Below, piece after piece: positions 17,263 to 26,104 of a stretch of 64,000 nt of DNA. The notes beneath the pieces are model-generated. The model saw nothing but the letters and a program-made list of their open reading frames with translations. It was not told the DNA's origin and did not search any database. The stretch comes from Paenibacillus aquistagni (lineage in GTDB: Bacteria; Bacillota; Bacilli; Paenibacillales; Paenibacillaceae): NCBI RefSeq assembly GCF_900177815.1, contig NZ_FXAZ01000009.1, positions 62,001-126,000 of the forward strand, read 5' to 3'. How positions within the stretch are numbered: the first letter of the stretch is position 1; every line of letters begins with the position of its first letter. The position numbers were made by a program, and so were the translations under genes.

Positions 17263-18993
17263 CTACCCCTCCTTTATCGTGTATCTTAGTTGAAGCGCTG
17301 TTAACGTTTGTTCGACGTAGCTTGGGTTCGATATCTCGAACGTGATAGGGGATGTATTATTTATTACAATCCTACCAATCAGAGTCAAACTCGAACCTGG
17401 CGGCAATCTAACATCAAATGCAGCTTCTGAATCTGTATTATTAGCTGAGCGCGAAGCGGCTCCTTGCGGTAATGTTAAATCGAAATATGTTTCATGACCA
17501 TTACCGGATATAGAGTGGTAATCGGCTTTAACTAAGTCTGGTCTAGTTGCACTGGAACCATATCTAGTTGATGAAGTAAAAATTATCTTTGCTCTTTGAT
17601 TCTCCATTGCAATTTCAGGGTCTTTAAAACTAGCGTAAACGTTTATTGCGCCAGTTCCTTTTGGATAAAATGCAAAGAGGAATTTTCTTTCGTCGGCCTG
17701 AAGAATTACATTTCCTGTTGTTTTTTCTTGCACAACCGTAGTGCTGTTAACTAAATGCGTCACTCCTCCACCTCCAACTCCTTTCCAAGCCGAGCCGTCC
17801 CAGAACTCCAGCTTACCATTTCTTACTCGCAAGGTTCCTTCTGTGATTGCCTTGTTGCCGTTAATAACGAAATTGCCCGCATTGTCAAACGTCGCTTCTT
17901 TTCGTCCAGCAACCCCATTTTGCAGATTACTCCATAGCCGCAGATGTGTATCTGCAGCTAATAACAGTTCCTCGGTTCCCTCGTTTTGTGAGATAGAAGG
18001 AATGTTGTTCAAGATCGTTTTGGCAGACTCTCCAGCTCCTACAACAGTGAGACCCCCTGCGCCGATACCAAGAGCAGTTCCGTTTTGGTCACCGCCTTGA
18101 TGATAGATAGCGTCGATACTAGAGCCGTTTGGAGCTTTGACTTTGATCTTTTTACCTTGCGTTAGCGTCATGTCCCCGTTAAGCTCGCCGCCCGTGTTCG
18201 GGAATGCTGCATTCCATTTCGTCTTATCTGATACTGTGACATGAATGTCTTGGTTGTTCTTATGTTCGTCAAATTCAGCACTGGACGCTGCACCGATTGA
18301 TTCGGGCGTTACTTCAATACTGCTTACCGCTTCTGTGATTGCTGTATCAACTGCCTGAGATAGAGCATTATAGTCCCGTGGCACATCTGCGGTCATCGTG
18401 TCATCTATGAGTGGTAGCCCGTGGGCAGTCGTACCAAGTGCATTCAAACTCAATGAGTAGTTTGAGGCAGCCCCCTTGTTCACCAACTCGTTATATGACA
18501 TTGCGGAAAGCTCGCTGTATTGTTTATCTTTGATGTCGCCGTATAGGACATACTTAAAGATAAAGCTTAGGCTCAGATGAGCTGGTGCAATTTCACGTAA
18601 AACCTTTTTCAAGTCTTCGATGTTGTCAGGTACGCCATAGATGCTTGTGAATTCTATGACGATACCTTTATCGAGAGTCACAGAAACATCACCGTTAGAG
18701 TAAGAATCTGCAACTAATTTAATTTGAGCAGCCCCGACCTTTCCGCTGCCCCGAAGCTTCGACTTGATCACGCTTCGACGTTGGTCAAGTGGTTTTGAAT
18801 GATCGATAGGAATGCCTAACTCATGCTCGTACACATCAAGACCCCAAGAAGCTGTATCTACGTTGAGCTGATCCACGAAGCCGCTGATACGGGCATCCAA
18901 GTCATCAATGGATACATTGATTGCTCCTGACATCTCATTCGTTAATGGGTCATGGCGCATTACATTGTGTAGATTTTCTGTGATCTTATCCAA
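17263..18993 (-). CDS. YmfQ/XkdU baseplate domain fused to tail fibre
   Basis: A 576-residue protein. Residues 1 to about 165 resemble the YmfQ (DUF2313, XkdU) baseplate wedge protein that follows gpJ-like proteins in PBSX and Mu-like tails (EHELGIPIDHSKPLDQRRSVIKSKLRGSG). The remainder is a fibre with linker GIDIHVTVSDKTKWNAA-type repeats, a collagen-free beta region and WDGSAWKGVGGGG near residue 410, then a C-terminal receptor-type domain. In PBSX these are separate genes (xkdU, xkdV); here they are one. It overlaps the baseplate J gene by 8 bases. Confidence 0.8.
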   Translation of the reverse strand: MDKITENLHNVMRHDPLTNEMSGAINVSIDDLDARISGFVDQLNVDTASWGLDVYEHELGIPIDHSKPLDQRRSVIKSKLRGSGKVGAAQIKLVADSYSNGDVSVTLDKGIVIEFTSIYGVPDNIEDLKKVLREIAPAHLSLSFIFKYVLYGDIKDKQYSELSAMSYNELVNKGAASNYSLSLNALGTTAHGLPLIDDTMTADVPRDYNALSQAVDTAITEAVSSIEVTPESIGAASSAEFDEHKNNQDIHVTVSDKTKWNAAFPNTGGELNGDMTLTQGKKIKVKAPNGSSIDAIYHQGGDQNGTALGIGAGGLTVVGAGESAKTILNNIPSISQNEGTEELLLAADTHLRLWSNLQNGVAGRKEATFDNAGNFVINGNKAITEGTLRVRNGKLEFWDGSAWKGVGGGGVTHLVNSTTVVQEKTTGNVILQADERKFLFAFYPKGTGAINVYASFKDPEIAMENQRAKIIFTSSTRYGSSATRPDLVKADYHSISGNGHETYFDLTLPQGAASRSANNTDSEAAFDVRLPPGSSLTLIGRIVINNTSPITFEISNPSYVEQTLTALQLRYTIKEG

Positions 18994-20032
18994 GGGTTAC
19001 ACCTCCTAGAATCGCGACTTGCTTTTCCCCTACTTGCACATTTGCTATCCCTCCATTAACGGTTAAGCCAGAATAATCTTCCACTCCTGCGGCGTTTATG
19101 ATTGCTTCGCCTATCTTTGCATAGCTAACGTAATTTACCTTAAAAGCAATCTCTTTTAGATAGCTTGTGATCGAAGCTTTTATGTTTTCAAGCACTGTAT
19201 CCAACTCATACCCCGATTCAGGTGTTACCACTACGTCGATTTTAAGTTCAAGACCTTCAGCAGCCACAACGAAGCATTTCGCACCTATAGGCGCTTGTCC
19301 ATTCCCTAACCCTTCGCTATTCGGGTCTATGTGTTCTTGCACCCTTTGCACAAGCTCGGCAGGGGCTGGAAGCTTGTTTTGATCTATAATCACGACTTCG
19401 ACCGTGTTTTCCCCGCGGGCGACAGGAAACACCTTCGCATCGCCAACCCCCGACACTTCTTTAGCCCATTGCAAGTAATGATAAATATTGCCCGACGTCG
19501 GCGGTGTACGTATCGCAATATAATAGCGTTCTCTCAAGCTTTCATCTGATTCTGCTTCATAACCACCAGTGATGGGGTTAGGATTCGTCACAGACGTAAT
19601 CCCCGAAATGGTCACAGGCATTTGTGTGACTTGGTTGGCTGGAACATTGCCAATAGCACCCGCCTTCACACTTTTAATATTTACAGTTCCATTACCTGTA
19701 ATCGCGACCGTTTCAAGCGCTTCGAATTGTACCCCGTTCTTTGTCTCGAACAAGTCGCCTTTTGAAATCTCACCATTGCCTAAAGCAAACAATTGACCCT
19801 TTGCATATGTCGCCTGCGTCCTTACTATCCCTTTGCGCTGCGAAACGAAAGCTTCTAGTAGGCTGCCTGATAGATTGTCTACATTGATGAGCTGTTCGAC
19901 ATTCTCTATCTTCGCGTTTTGTTCAGTAAGCAGCATAGCAACAGATTTCAGAAGGTCGTAGACCAAGTACCCTTCCGATTTGTCGTATTCATCACTTACA
20001 TTGCTTAAGAGGAAAGCAAGCATGTCATCCAC
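18986..20032 (-). CDS. Baseplate J/gp47 family protein (XkdT-like)
   Basis: A 348-residue baseplate wedge protein of contractile tails. Recognisable features are the QRKGIVRTQATYAKGQL region, the central ESDESLRERYYIAIRTPPTSGNIYHY motif typical of the gpJ family, and the C-terminal NYVSYAKIGEAIINAAGVEDYSGL. It starts at GTG 20032, overlapping the stop of the XkdS-like frame (GTGGATGA), with GAGGTG upstream. Neighbours are XkdS and XkdU homologues in PBSX order. Confidence 0.92.
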   Translation of the reverse strand: MDDMLAFLLSNVSDEYDKSEGYLVYDLLKSVAMLLTEQNAKIENVEQLINVDNLSGSLLEAFVSQRKGIVRTQATYAKGQLFALGNGEISKGDLFETKNGVQFEALETVAITGNGTVNIKSVKAGAIGNVPANQVTQMPVTISGITSVTNPNPITGGYEAESDESLRERYYIAIRTPPTSGNIYHYLQWAKEVSGVGDAKVFPVARGENTVEVVIIDQNKLPAPAELVQRVQEHIDPNSEGLGNGQAPIGAKCFVVAAEGLELKIDVVVTPESGYELDTVLENIKASITSYLKEIAFKVNYVSYAKIGEAIINAAGVEDYSGLTVNGGIANVQVGEKQVAILGGVTLG

Positions 20033-20463
20033 TGTATTTCACCTCACTTTCGAATGGGATTATCCCACCACGTTTCGTCGTTACTGTGAAACTGATCTCA
20101 GCAACGCCGTTTGAACGTCGGATTTCGAATTCATCGACTTCTAGGATTTCGGGATGCAGCAAAGCCTTTTCCTCAATCTGCCGTTTTGTTTCACTTAGAA
20201 TCACACCTATTGGCAGATCGCGGCGACCGATAAAATGGGCAAGCTCAATCCCAAATGAAGTGCCCCTGTATACTCTGTATTTGTCAGGCTCCGTAATCAG
20301 CAGCATCGTAAGCCATTGTTTGATTGCTTCCTCATATGTCGCCAGAATGGGCTTGCCGTCAACTAATACATGTTTCCTTTCGTTGAAATCAAAAAAGGAA
20401 CACCTTCCCCATCTTAGGTTCAATGGTTCCAGTGTTCTCTTCAAATTCGAATGTTGGGAACAT
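20025..20463 (-). CDS. XkdS-like baseplate protein (DUF2634), frameshifted near the N-terminus
   Basis: DUF2634/XkdS-type baseplate protein, about 145 residues when read through. Translation from ATG 20463 (TAATG-coupled to the previous gene) gives MFPTFEFEENTGTIEPKMGK then VFLF and a stop. Removing one base from the T6 run (plus-strand A6 at 20391-20396) continues FDFNERKHVLVDGKPI and the full family sequence (TYEEAIKQWLTMLL, YRGTSFGIELAHFIG). Without the shift the nearest start for the long frame is a poor TTG at 20444. A real mutation, an assembly error or slippage in the homopolymer are all possible. Confidence 0.82.
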
Positions 20464-20726
20464 TACGCACCCACCTTATCAATGACATAGAATTGTTGTT
20501 CGCTTGTAGCCGGCACTAACACAACCTCATCACCTGCTTTCAATGAGAGTTGATATATTCGATTGGCAACGATCAACTGATCCATGTCCAAAATAATCTC
20601 ATCACCTAGACCGATTTTAAGGTTAGGTAACGGATCGATAATGACGGCTGCCGTCACTCCGATCCGCTTCGGGTTATTACGTTCCTTGAACAACCCCGCA
20701 AGCTGCACTTCCCACGTTTCCATCAT
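20463..20726 (-). CDS. DUF2577 baseplate protein (XkdR-like)
   Basis: An 87-residue beta-rich protein (LGDEIILDMDQLIVANRIYQLSL, GDEVVLVPATSEQQFYVIDKVG) of the DUF2577 family that occupies the xkdR position. The start ATG overlaps the TGA of the preceding gene (ATGA) and the stop overlaps the next ATG (TAATG), so the three genes are translationally coupled. Confidence 0.85.
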   Translation of the reverse strand: MMETWEVQLAGLFKERNNPKRIGVTAAVIIDPLPNLKIGLGDEIILDMDQLIVANRIYQLSLKAGDEVVLVPATSEQQFYVIDKVGA

Positions 20727-21706
20727 ACCGCCTCCAATTCAACCGAAACCTTGTGAATGCCATTGTTTAATGCGTGGCTTGCGGACACGATCAGATAGTT
20801 GCCTGATAGTCCTGTTACAGGCTCTTTAATCGCTAGAATTCTACCCGCCCTTACATCATCGTGACCCAACATTTCGATGGATACCGTCTCTTTGATCCGA
20901 TTCATTTCAGCAAGCGTGTTCTTTGCGATGTTGCGAGCCTGTGATTCATTCTTTTCATCCGCTGTAATCACTTCAGTAAGTTGACCATACCTAGCCATAC
21001 TCTTTGAATCTTTTAAGGATGCAAGTACCTTGCTGGAATCCTCTTTACCGTTAACGACGATCACATTATTTTTCATATCCTCAATACTTCGAGAACGAGA
21101 AGGATTCCCTAATGCTGACGGAATCGGTATTAACGGTATGTTGCTGCTAAGTCGCACTTTTGGACTTATAACAAGATCACTCATTTTCGATATGGTCAAT
21201 ACATCCTTGTTCATCTCAAGCCGATACTTTGTTTTGGTTTCTTGTGTCGCTTGCTCCAGAATGTCATTGATGATATCACTTATCGTCATATCCTTGTATA
21301 TCTTTGTGATTAGAGTCTTAATTGGGGTAATCTTGTGTTTGATTCCGAATCGATCCAGCATCTTTGCGATAGCTTGACTTGCAGAAGCCTTTATGAATTG
21401 GATCACGGTCTCATTCTTATTGAGATACCACGAATAGTCAAAGCATGTGTAAGACTTCCCGAACCGCCCACTGACGCTCTCAGCAACAATGACGAAACGA
21501 CTAATTACCTTCCCCTCATTCATCAGCACGACATGATTCCCTATCTCAATCAAATCAAACTTTTCAAAATGAACGGAATCGTTAAAGGCATAATCGAAAC
21601 TCAATTCCACTCCCAGTGCATCCATGTTACTTGACCATGTCACATTGCCCACGAGCTGTGTGATGTTTCTCTTTGTCTTCCCTTGTACCAGAATAAGCTC
21701 ATGCAT
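20723..21706 (-). CDS. XkdQ-like tail hub/baseplate protein
   Basis: About 327 residues from MHELILVQGK. It resembles XkdQ/YqbQ, the gpD-like hub protein of PBSX tails: beta-barrel modules with VTWSSNMDALGVELSFDY and a C-terminal GRILAIKEPVTGLSGNYLIVSASH segment. The start is chosen because the ATG overlaps the preceding stop (TGATG); the frame is open for another 32 codons upstream without a ribosome site. Located between the XkdP- and XkdR-like genes. Confidence 0.85.
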   Translation of the reverse strand: MHELILVQGKTKRNITQLVGNVTWSSNMDALGVELSFDYAFNDSVHFEKFDLIEIGNHVVLMNEGKVISRFVIVAESVSGRFGKSYTCFDYSWYLNKNETVIQFIKASASQAIAKMLDRFGIKHKITPIKTLITKIYKDMTISDIINDILEQATQETKTKYRLEMNKDVLTISKMSDLVISPKVRLSSNIPLIPIPSALGNPSRSRSIEDMKNNVIVVNGKEDSSKVLASLKDSKSMARYGQLTEVITADEKNESQARNIAKNTLAEMNRIKETVSIEMLGHDDVRAGRILAIKEPVTGLSGNYLIVSASHALNNGIHKVSVELEAV

Positions 21707-22119
21707 CACGTCACCTTCACAAATACAAATTCTTTCAAGTCTAACGTATAAGCGATATCCCCCGCACGATCTAAGCCGTAAGTGAAGCTTTCTACCGTGC
21801 AAGCCATGTTCACAATCTCGTTAGACTTGTTATCTGTCACGATGATTCGGATAGGCAGCCGCTTATTTGCCCATTTGTTGAAGAAGCGAACACAGCTCCA
21901 TCCATCCTTCTTATGCTTCGCGAAACGATAGGTCTTAAGAGGGAAGAATGACGAAATACTTAATGTCTTTAGCCCTCTTAAGCCTATTAGGTTTAACGTC
22001 CCTTGTCCTATCGTCTCGAACTCTTCATTTTTTCGGGGGATAGAGAATTGAAAGTCAGGAGGGATGATGGGCAGCGTCAAAGTCTCCTGCATGTTGTTCG
22101 CGCTAAATACAATATCCAT
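21706..22119 (-). CDS. XkdP-like tail protein lacking the LysM tail
   Basis: A 137-residue protein matching the N-terminal part of XkdP: TLPIIPPDFQFSIPRKNEEFETIGQGTLNLIGLRGLKTLSISSFFP, then GWSCVRFFNKWANKRLPIRIIVT and a C-terminal DIAYTLDLKEFVFVKV. PBSX XkdP is longer and ends in a LysM domain, which is absent here. Its stop is coupled to the next gene. Probably a tail-tip/baseplate connector. Confidence 0.82.
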   Translation of the reverse strand: MDIVFSANNMQETLTLPIIPPDFQFSIPRKNEEFETIGQGTLNLIGLRGLKTLSISSFFPLKTYRFAKHKKDGWSCVRFFNKWANKRLPIRIIVTDNKSNEIVNMACTVESFTYGLDRAGDIAYTLDLKEFVFVKVT

Positions 22120-22129
22120 GTACTCCCTC

Positions 22130-23986
22130 CTACTTGTTTCCTAAAGCTAGCATGATTTTACGTGCGATATAATCGCCCATTTGATCGGCATATTGTTCGT
22201 TCCCAATCACGTTCCCCTGAACGGTTACATAAACATTAACCCCACCTTGACCACCTAGCATGCGTTTAGATAGGTCATGCGGAATAATCTTTGTACCGTT
22301 AGGCAAAGCTTTAATTTCACCGCCTGCCTCATCCGTCCTTGCTAGTCCGCCTTTAAAGTAACTTGTCCCTGTTTTGAACTCTGGTATCTTAGGAATGGAG
22401 AAACCGAACGTCTCACCACCAACGCTTGGAACCCAGTCAGGGATTTCGACGCTTATGCCATTGATCTTATCAATCAAGCCGTTAATCAAGCCGACGATAA
22501 AATTAATTGGGGCTTTTGCATAAGTCTTGATCAAATTAAACGTCCCTTTGAAGCTCTCAACTATTCCAGTCCACGCTTGCGACCAATTGCCCGAGAAGAC
22601 TCCTTTTACAAAGGTTATAATGCCGTTAAAGATTTGTTCGACTGAATTCCTGATATTCTCAACTATACCAAGGATGGCTTGACCAAACGGGAAGCTTGAT
22701 AGCCAATTTGACAAGTTTGTCCATACCTGCGTGACCGAAGATTTGATGTTATTAAATACATTCGTGAGATACTGCCATAATTGAGTCGCCTTCGCCTTGA
22801 CCGTGTCCCAGTTTTTCCATAACAGTATCCCTGCTGTTACAAGTAATCCTATTGCTGTAGCAATCAATCCGATTGGATTCATAGCCATGACAACATTCCA
22901 TGCTCCTTGAGCCGCTGTTATCCCTTTAATAACTCCAGTTAAGGTTTTTACAAATCCCGCCACCTTGGATATTACATTAAATGCGATAAATGTACTTAGA
23001 AGTCCAGCAGCCACGGGAGCTAACCAATCCATGTTGTCCTTCAACCATTTGACCGAATTGCTTAAGAATTCGATGGCTGCTGATACTTTGTTTGTTACTT
23101 CATCAGCGATCTTTTGCAAGGTTCCGTCACTCTGCCAACGCTCTAGTGTCGAAGCGACGGATTTGATCTTGTCCTTAAGCATTTCGTATAGGCTGCCCTG
23201 CCTGATACTGCCGTCTGATGTTATCCCGACGATGTTGGATAGAGCCGACTTCGTAACGCCCGTAACGGTTGACCATATTCCCTTGAGGGTAGTAGATTGC
23301 TTTTCCATCCCTCCAGTAAATCGGTCGTTCATGATCTGAACCATAGCTTGGTTGAACTTTTCTTGGTCAACAATCTGCCCTTTGTTGTTGACAACCTCTT
23401 GATTACGAAACATTTCATTTGCTTTTTCGGTGATCTTTGCTTTTGTAATCCCGAATTCCTTCAGGCGCTCCAACTCGCCCGCTTGAGCGTCAATGATTGC
23501 CTCGATTGCTTGGTCAAACGGCTTATTCGTTGCTGCTGCCATATCACCGATCTGAGGTAGCCACTTCTTAGCGCTCATCCCCATCGCTTCCAGCTTAGCG
23601 GCACCTTGGACAAGCTCCCCGCCTTCAAACGGGGTTTTGTTCGCCAGATCAATAGAATAGGACATGATCTCAGCGGCTTTCTTCGCGTCCTTGGTCGCCG
23701 TTTCTAATTGCAATCGGAAGCCCTCTAAATCCATGGCTTCGCTAAAGCCTGACTTCACAGCTAATCCCGTGACTGCCGCAATGGTAGTGGCGGTAAAAGT
23801 ACTTACCGTTTTGGTGATAGAAAGGAACCGCTTGTTTGCATTATCAGCAAATGAGGAAATGGTATTGCTAGCCTGCTTCACTTGTCGCTGCATTTTTTTG
23901 GTATTCTCAGCAGCGCTTATTATTGGCTTAGAATATCGATCACGAAGGGAAAGTATTGTATGAATGGTTTTGGCTATACCACTCAC
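22130..23986 (-). CDS. Phage tail tape measure protein
   Basis: A 618-residue protein with the features of a tape measure: N-terminal helical SAENTKKMQRQVKQASNTISSFADNANK, a TMP motif region (DLANKTPFEGGELVQGAAKLEAMGMSAKKWLPQIGDMAAATNKPFDQAIEAI), hydrophobic segments around residues 335-395, and a long Trp-rich helix region. It sets tail length. The only start in frame is GTG 23986, with AGGGGG immediately adjacent, so initiation may be weak or depend on the ribosome finishing the frameshifted chaperone just upstream. Confidence 0.9.
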   Translation of the reverse strand: MSGIAKTIHTILSLRDRYSKPIISAAENTKKMQRQVKQASNTISSFADNANKRFLSITKTVSTFTATTIAAVTGLAVKSGFSEAMDLEGFRLQLETATKDAKKAAEIMSYSIDLANKTPFEGGELVQGAAKLEAMGMSAKKWLPQIGDMAAATNKPFDQAIEAIIDAQAGELERLKEFGITKAKITEKANEMFRNQEVVNNKGQIVDQEKFNQAMVQIMNDRFTGGMEKQSTTLKGIWSTVTGVTKSALSNIVGITSDGSIRQGSLYEMLKDKIKSVASTLERWQSDGTLQKIADEVTNKVSAAIEFLSNSVKWLKDNMDWLAPVAAGLLSTFIAFNVISKVAGFVKTLTGVIKGITAAQGAWNVVMAMNPIGLIATAIGLLVTAGILLWKNWDTVKAKATQLWQYLTNVFNNIKSSVTQVWTNLSNWLSSFPFGQAILGIVENIRNSVEQIFNGIITFVKGVFSGNWSQAWTGIVESFKGTFNLIKTYAKAPINFIVGLINGLIDKINGISVEIPDWVPSVGGETFGFSIPKIPEFKTGTSYFKGGLARTDEAGGEIKALPNGTKIIPHDLSKRMLGGQGGVNVYVTVQGNVIGNEQYADQMGDYIARKIMLALGNK

Positions 23987-24013
23987 CCCCTAATGCAAAT
24001 AGCGACGGGTAGA

Positions 24014-24187
24014 TTACCCGCCGCCAAACATTGCTTGATGTCGTTTTTCTTCATCTTCATAGTATTGATTCATAAATTCAAAGTAGATCATCTTTTCAAG
24101 CTCAGTTAGGTTTGACAGCTTATCAGGATCATGACCACGAAGCATCCAAAATTGAATGATCTGAAGATCGGGGTCATGCTTGATTAG
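24014..24187 (-). CDS. -1 frame extension of the tail assembly chaperone
   Basis: After the slippery site at 24187-24193 the -1 frame gives 57 more residues (LIKHDPDLQIIQFWMLRGHD ... QAMFGGG) and stops at 24014, 28 bases before the tape measure start. It has no start codon with a ribosome site of its own, so it should be made only as a 184-residue fusion with the upstream 127 residues. This is the gpG/gpGT arrangement described for lambda and seen in most long-tailed phages. Confidence 0.8.
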   Translation of the reverse strand, partial: LIKHDPDLQIIQFWMLRGHDPDKLSNLTELEKMIYFEFMNQYYEDEEKRHQAMFGGG

Positions 24188-24567
24188 TTTTTTACATCGT
24201 TACCTAAGTCCTCAATGCCTGACATCTTTGTTATTGCCTCACCGATCTGGAAGCGTTCGTTTAACTCTAACAACGCAGACACAATGTCGATAGGGTCAAT
24301 AATTTCGTATTCCTTATGCAGTTCTGGATCACGGAACACAGCAATGGAATTATAGATGAGATAATCATAAGCAGCCACAATTGAAGTTAGATTACCATCC
24401 CCCATCATGTCCATGGACTTCAGTACTATTGCTTCTTCTGGTTGCTCGATTAGTACATTACCTTCAAGACTCGGAACAAAGTAATCTTTTGTCTTTCGTT
24501 TCTTCTCCTGTTTTTGCAATTTCTTCGCTACCAAATCAGCTAATGTTAAACGTGGATCACGGTTCAT
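24184..24567 (-). CDS. Tail assembly chaperone, XkdN-like (zero-frame product)
   Basis: A 127-residue protein (MNRDPRLTLADLVAKKLQKQ ... EAITKMSGIEDLGNDVKN) between tube and tape measure genes, the invariant position of tail assembly chaperones. It matches the XkdN-like pattern, with a short basic N-terminal region and a helical core. The stop TAA directly follows A AAA AAC, so part of the ribosomes should shift into the -1 frame. Confidence 0.85.
   Translation of the reverse strand: MNRDPRLTLADLVAKKLQKQEKKRKTKDYFVPSLEGNVLIEQPEEAIVLKSMDMMGDGNLTSIVAAYDYLIYNSIAVFRDPELHKEYEIIDPIDIVSALLELNERFQIGEAITKMSGIEDLGNDVKN
24187..24193 (-). promoter_or_regulatory. -1 ribosomal frameshift slippery heptamer A AAA AAC
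   Basis: In the zero frame the sequence reads GTA AAA AAC TAA, so the heptamer A AAA AAC is phased exactly as needed and is followed at once by a stop. Slippage joins the two chaperone frames. Confidence 0.8.
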
Positions 24568-24578
24568 ATTAATCCCTC

Positions 24579-25001
24579 CTAGATTGCTTCCAAGATATCG
24601 TAATCACTAAATGTGAAAGGTAATTCCTCTTCCAACAACGAACGGTTTTCGAATTTTGCTATAGCGAATTCACTGAAGACCACATCTTTTAGGGCTACCC
24701 GCTCCGCTTTGCCCGTTTGCTTATTCACCAGCTTCGTGATGATTTTAATATCAGGCATTACACCCGTTTTGAATGCTTCTGCCATCAGCTTCATTCCTCG
24801 GCTCATAACCTTGTTCAAGGTCAATGTCCCTTCACATGTTCGCCCCATAAAGCGTTTGTAAGTACCGTAATCGCCACAAAATGTTACGTCTTCGAACTCC
24901 CCTGTCACCTTCGCTTCAATTGCTTTCAGCTCTGCCCACTCTTCTCCATTTATCCATGCCGTTCCATCTGTACCAGACAATACTACCGATCCTCTATTCA
25001 C
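24579..25001 (-). CDS. Tail tube protein (XkdM-like)
   Basis: A 140-residue beta-rich protein. GTAWINGEEWAELKAIEAKVTGEFEDV and the C-terminal LLEEELPFTFSDYDILEAI are typical of XkdM/YqbM, the inner tube of PBSX-type contractile tails. It follows the sheath gene directly, as in PBSX. Confidence 0.93.
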   Translation of the reverse strand: MNRGSVVLSGTDGTAWINGEEWAELKAIEAKVTGEFEDVTFCGDYGTYKRFMGRTCEGTLTLNKVMSRGMKLMAEAFKTGVMPDIKIITKLVNKQTGKAERVALKDVVFSEFAIAKFENRSLLEEELPFTFSDYDILEAI

Positions 25002-25018
25002 TTTTCATCCCCCTTTCT

Positions 25019-26098
25019 CTATTGCATTGTGATACCAAACTTCAAGTCTTCAATCGCATCAAGTATCTTGATGCTCCCAGCTAAGAAGACGTTGCTTCGA
25101 AAAGTATTGATCCTTACCTTTGAATCATCCCAATCCGATGCTTCCGTTTTCCCAATATCTATCCATGCTTGACGCTGCTCCTCTACATCAATGTCACTTC
25201 TATTGTCGTATTCGGAATCAAGAATCTCTTCTCTCTCCAAAGCGTCGAAATAGGTATTCACAGCGCTAATAAACAAGATTTGATTGTCATATTTGTTTTT
25301 GTACTTGCCCAAGTAATCTTGCTTAAAGGTCGTATAAATGTCCTCTCGGATCAAGTGCATCGTTTCGACGACGATGATTTTCTTCATGTCCTCGGTCACA
25401 CCTTCACCTAGTGTCTGAAGCGAGTTAACAGCACGGGCAACCCGTACTTGATCATCGTCATTAAATAGAACAAGCTCACCATTGTTTACAGCAGCTTCAA
25501 GGTCAGCAGGCTCTTTGACAGACTTCAAATCTTCTAACACTTTGTACGTGCCGCTCTGTGTCATGGGTAAACCAGCTAAGAGACCAAGCAGACGCGCGAT
25601 GTACTTATCGCCTGCAATCTCGCTATCATCTATTTTGGTCAAGGTCTCATTGGTGAAGTTAACGACACACATACTATCTGGATTTGTAGCCTTGTAAACG
25701 ATAGCCTTGATATTCTTGCCTGTCTTCTCTTGCTCTTTGACATAAGCGGCTAAGCTTGTATGTTCTGCGGCTGCTCCTGTTGCGTGACCAATCCAATTGT
25801 ATTTCTTTTTCCCGATTGCTTGGATTGCTTCTTCTGTTGCCTCTGTGCTGTCAACGGAAACCCTAGCGACGATTACTTTACTAGCACCGCCGCCCAACAC
25901 GTCTTGGATGTATTTCACGTTCTCAGCGGTAAAAGCTGCCTTCTCAACCTCGGAAGCAAGCTTGTATTCCTTCACCGAAAATGACGTGTCGGTATCATCT
26001 TTCACGATAAGAGCAACAATCCCACGGGCTGACCGTTGTACGGCTGTACGAGCCAAAGAAGAGAATGTGATTTCAATTTGCGGCAAACCAATTGCCAT
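25019..26098 (-). CDS. Tail sheath protein (XkdK-like)
   Basis: A 359-residue sheath subunit, shorter than PBSX XkdK (about 466). It starts MAIGLPQIEITFSSLARTAVQRSARGIV, which is characteristic of XkdK/YqbK sheaths, and the conserved C-terminal part ends NVFLAGSIKILDAIEDLKFGITM. The presence of sheath and tube establishes a contractile (myovirus) tail. The shorter length reflects a reduced outer insertion domain. Confidence 0.93.
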   Translation of the reverse strand: MAIGLPQIEITFSSLARTAVQRSARGIVALIVKDDTDTSFSVKEYKLASEVEKAAFTAENVKYIQDVLGGGASKVIVARVSVDSTEATEEAIQAIGKKKYNWIGHATGAAAEHTSLAAYVKEQEKTGKNIKAIVYKATNPDSMCVVNFTNETLTKIDDSEIAGDKYIARLLGLLAGLPMTQSGTYKVLEDLKSVKEPADLEAAVNNGELVLFNDDDQVRVARAVNSLQTLGEGVTEDMKKIIVVETMHLIREDIYTTFKQDYLGKYKNKYDNQILFISAVNTYFDALEREEILDSEYDNRSDIDVEEQRQAWIDIGKTEASDWDDSKVRINTFRSNVFLAGSIKILDAIEDLKFGITMQ

Positions 26099-26104
26099 GT
26101 TTCA

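Noticed and set aside
20025-20444. Accepting the TTG at 20444 as the true XkdS start
   Set aside because: It lacks a proper ribosome site, and the coupled ATG at 20463 encodes the missing N-terminus in the other frame.
24184-24193. Treating the chaperone stop as a disabling frameshift mutation
   Set aside because: The perfectly phased A AAA AAC heptamer and the conserved position point to programmed frameshifting.
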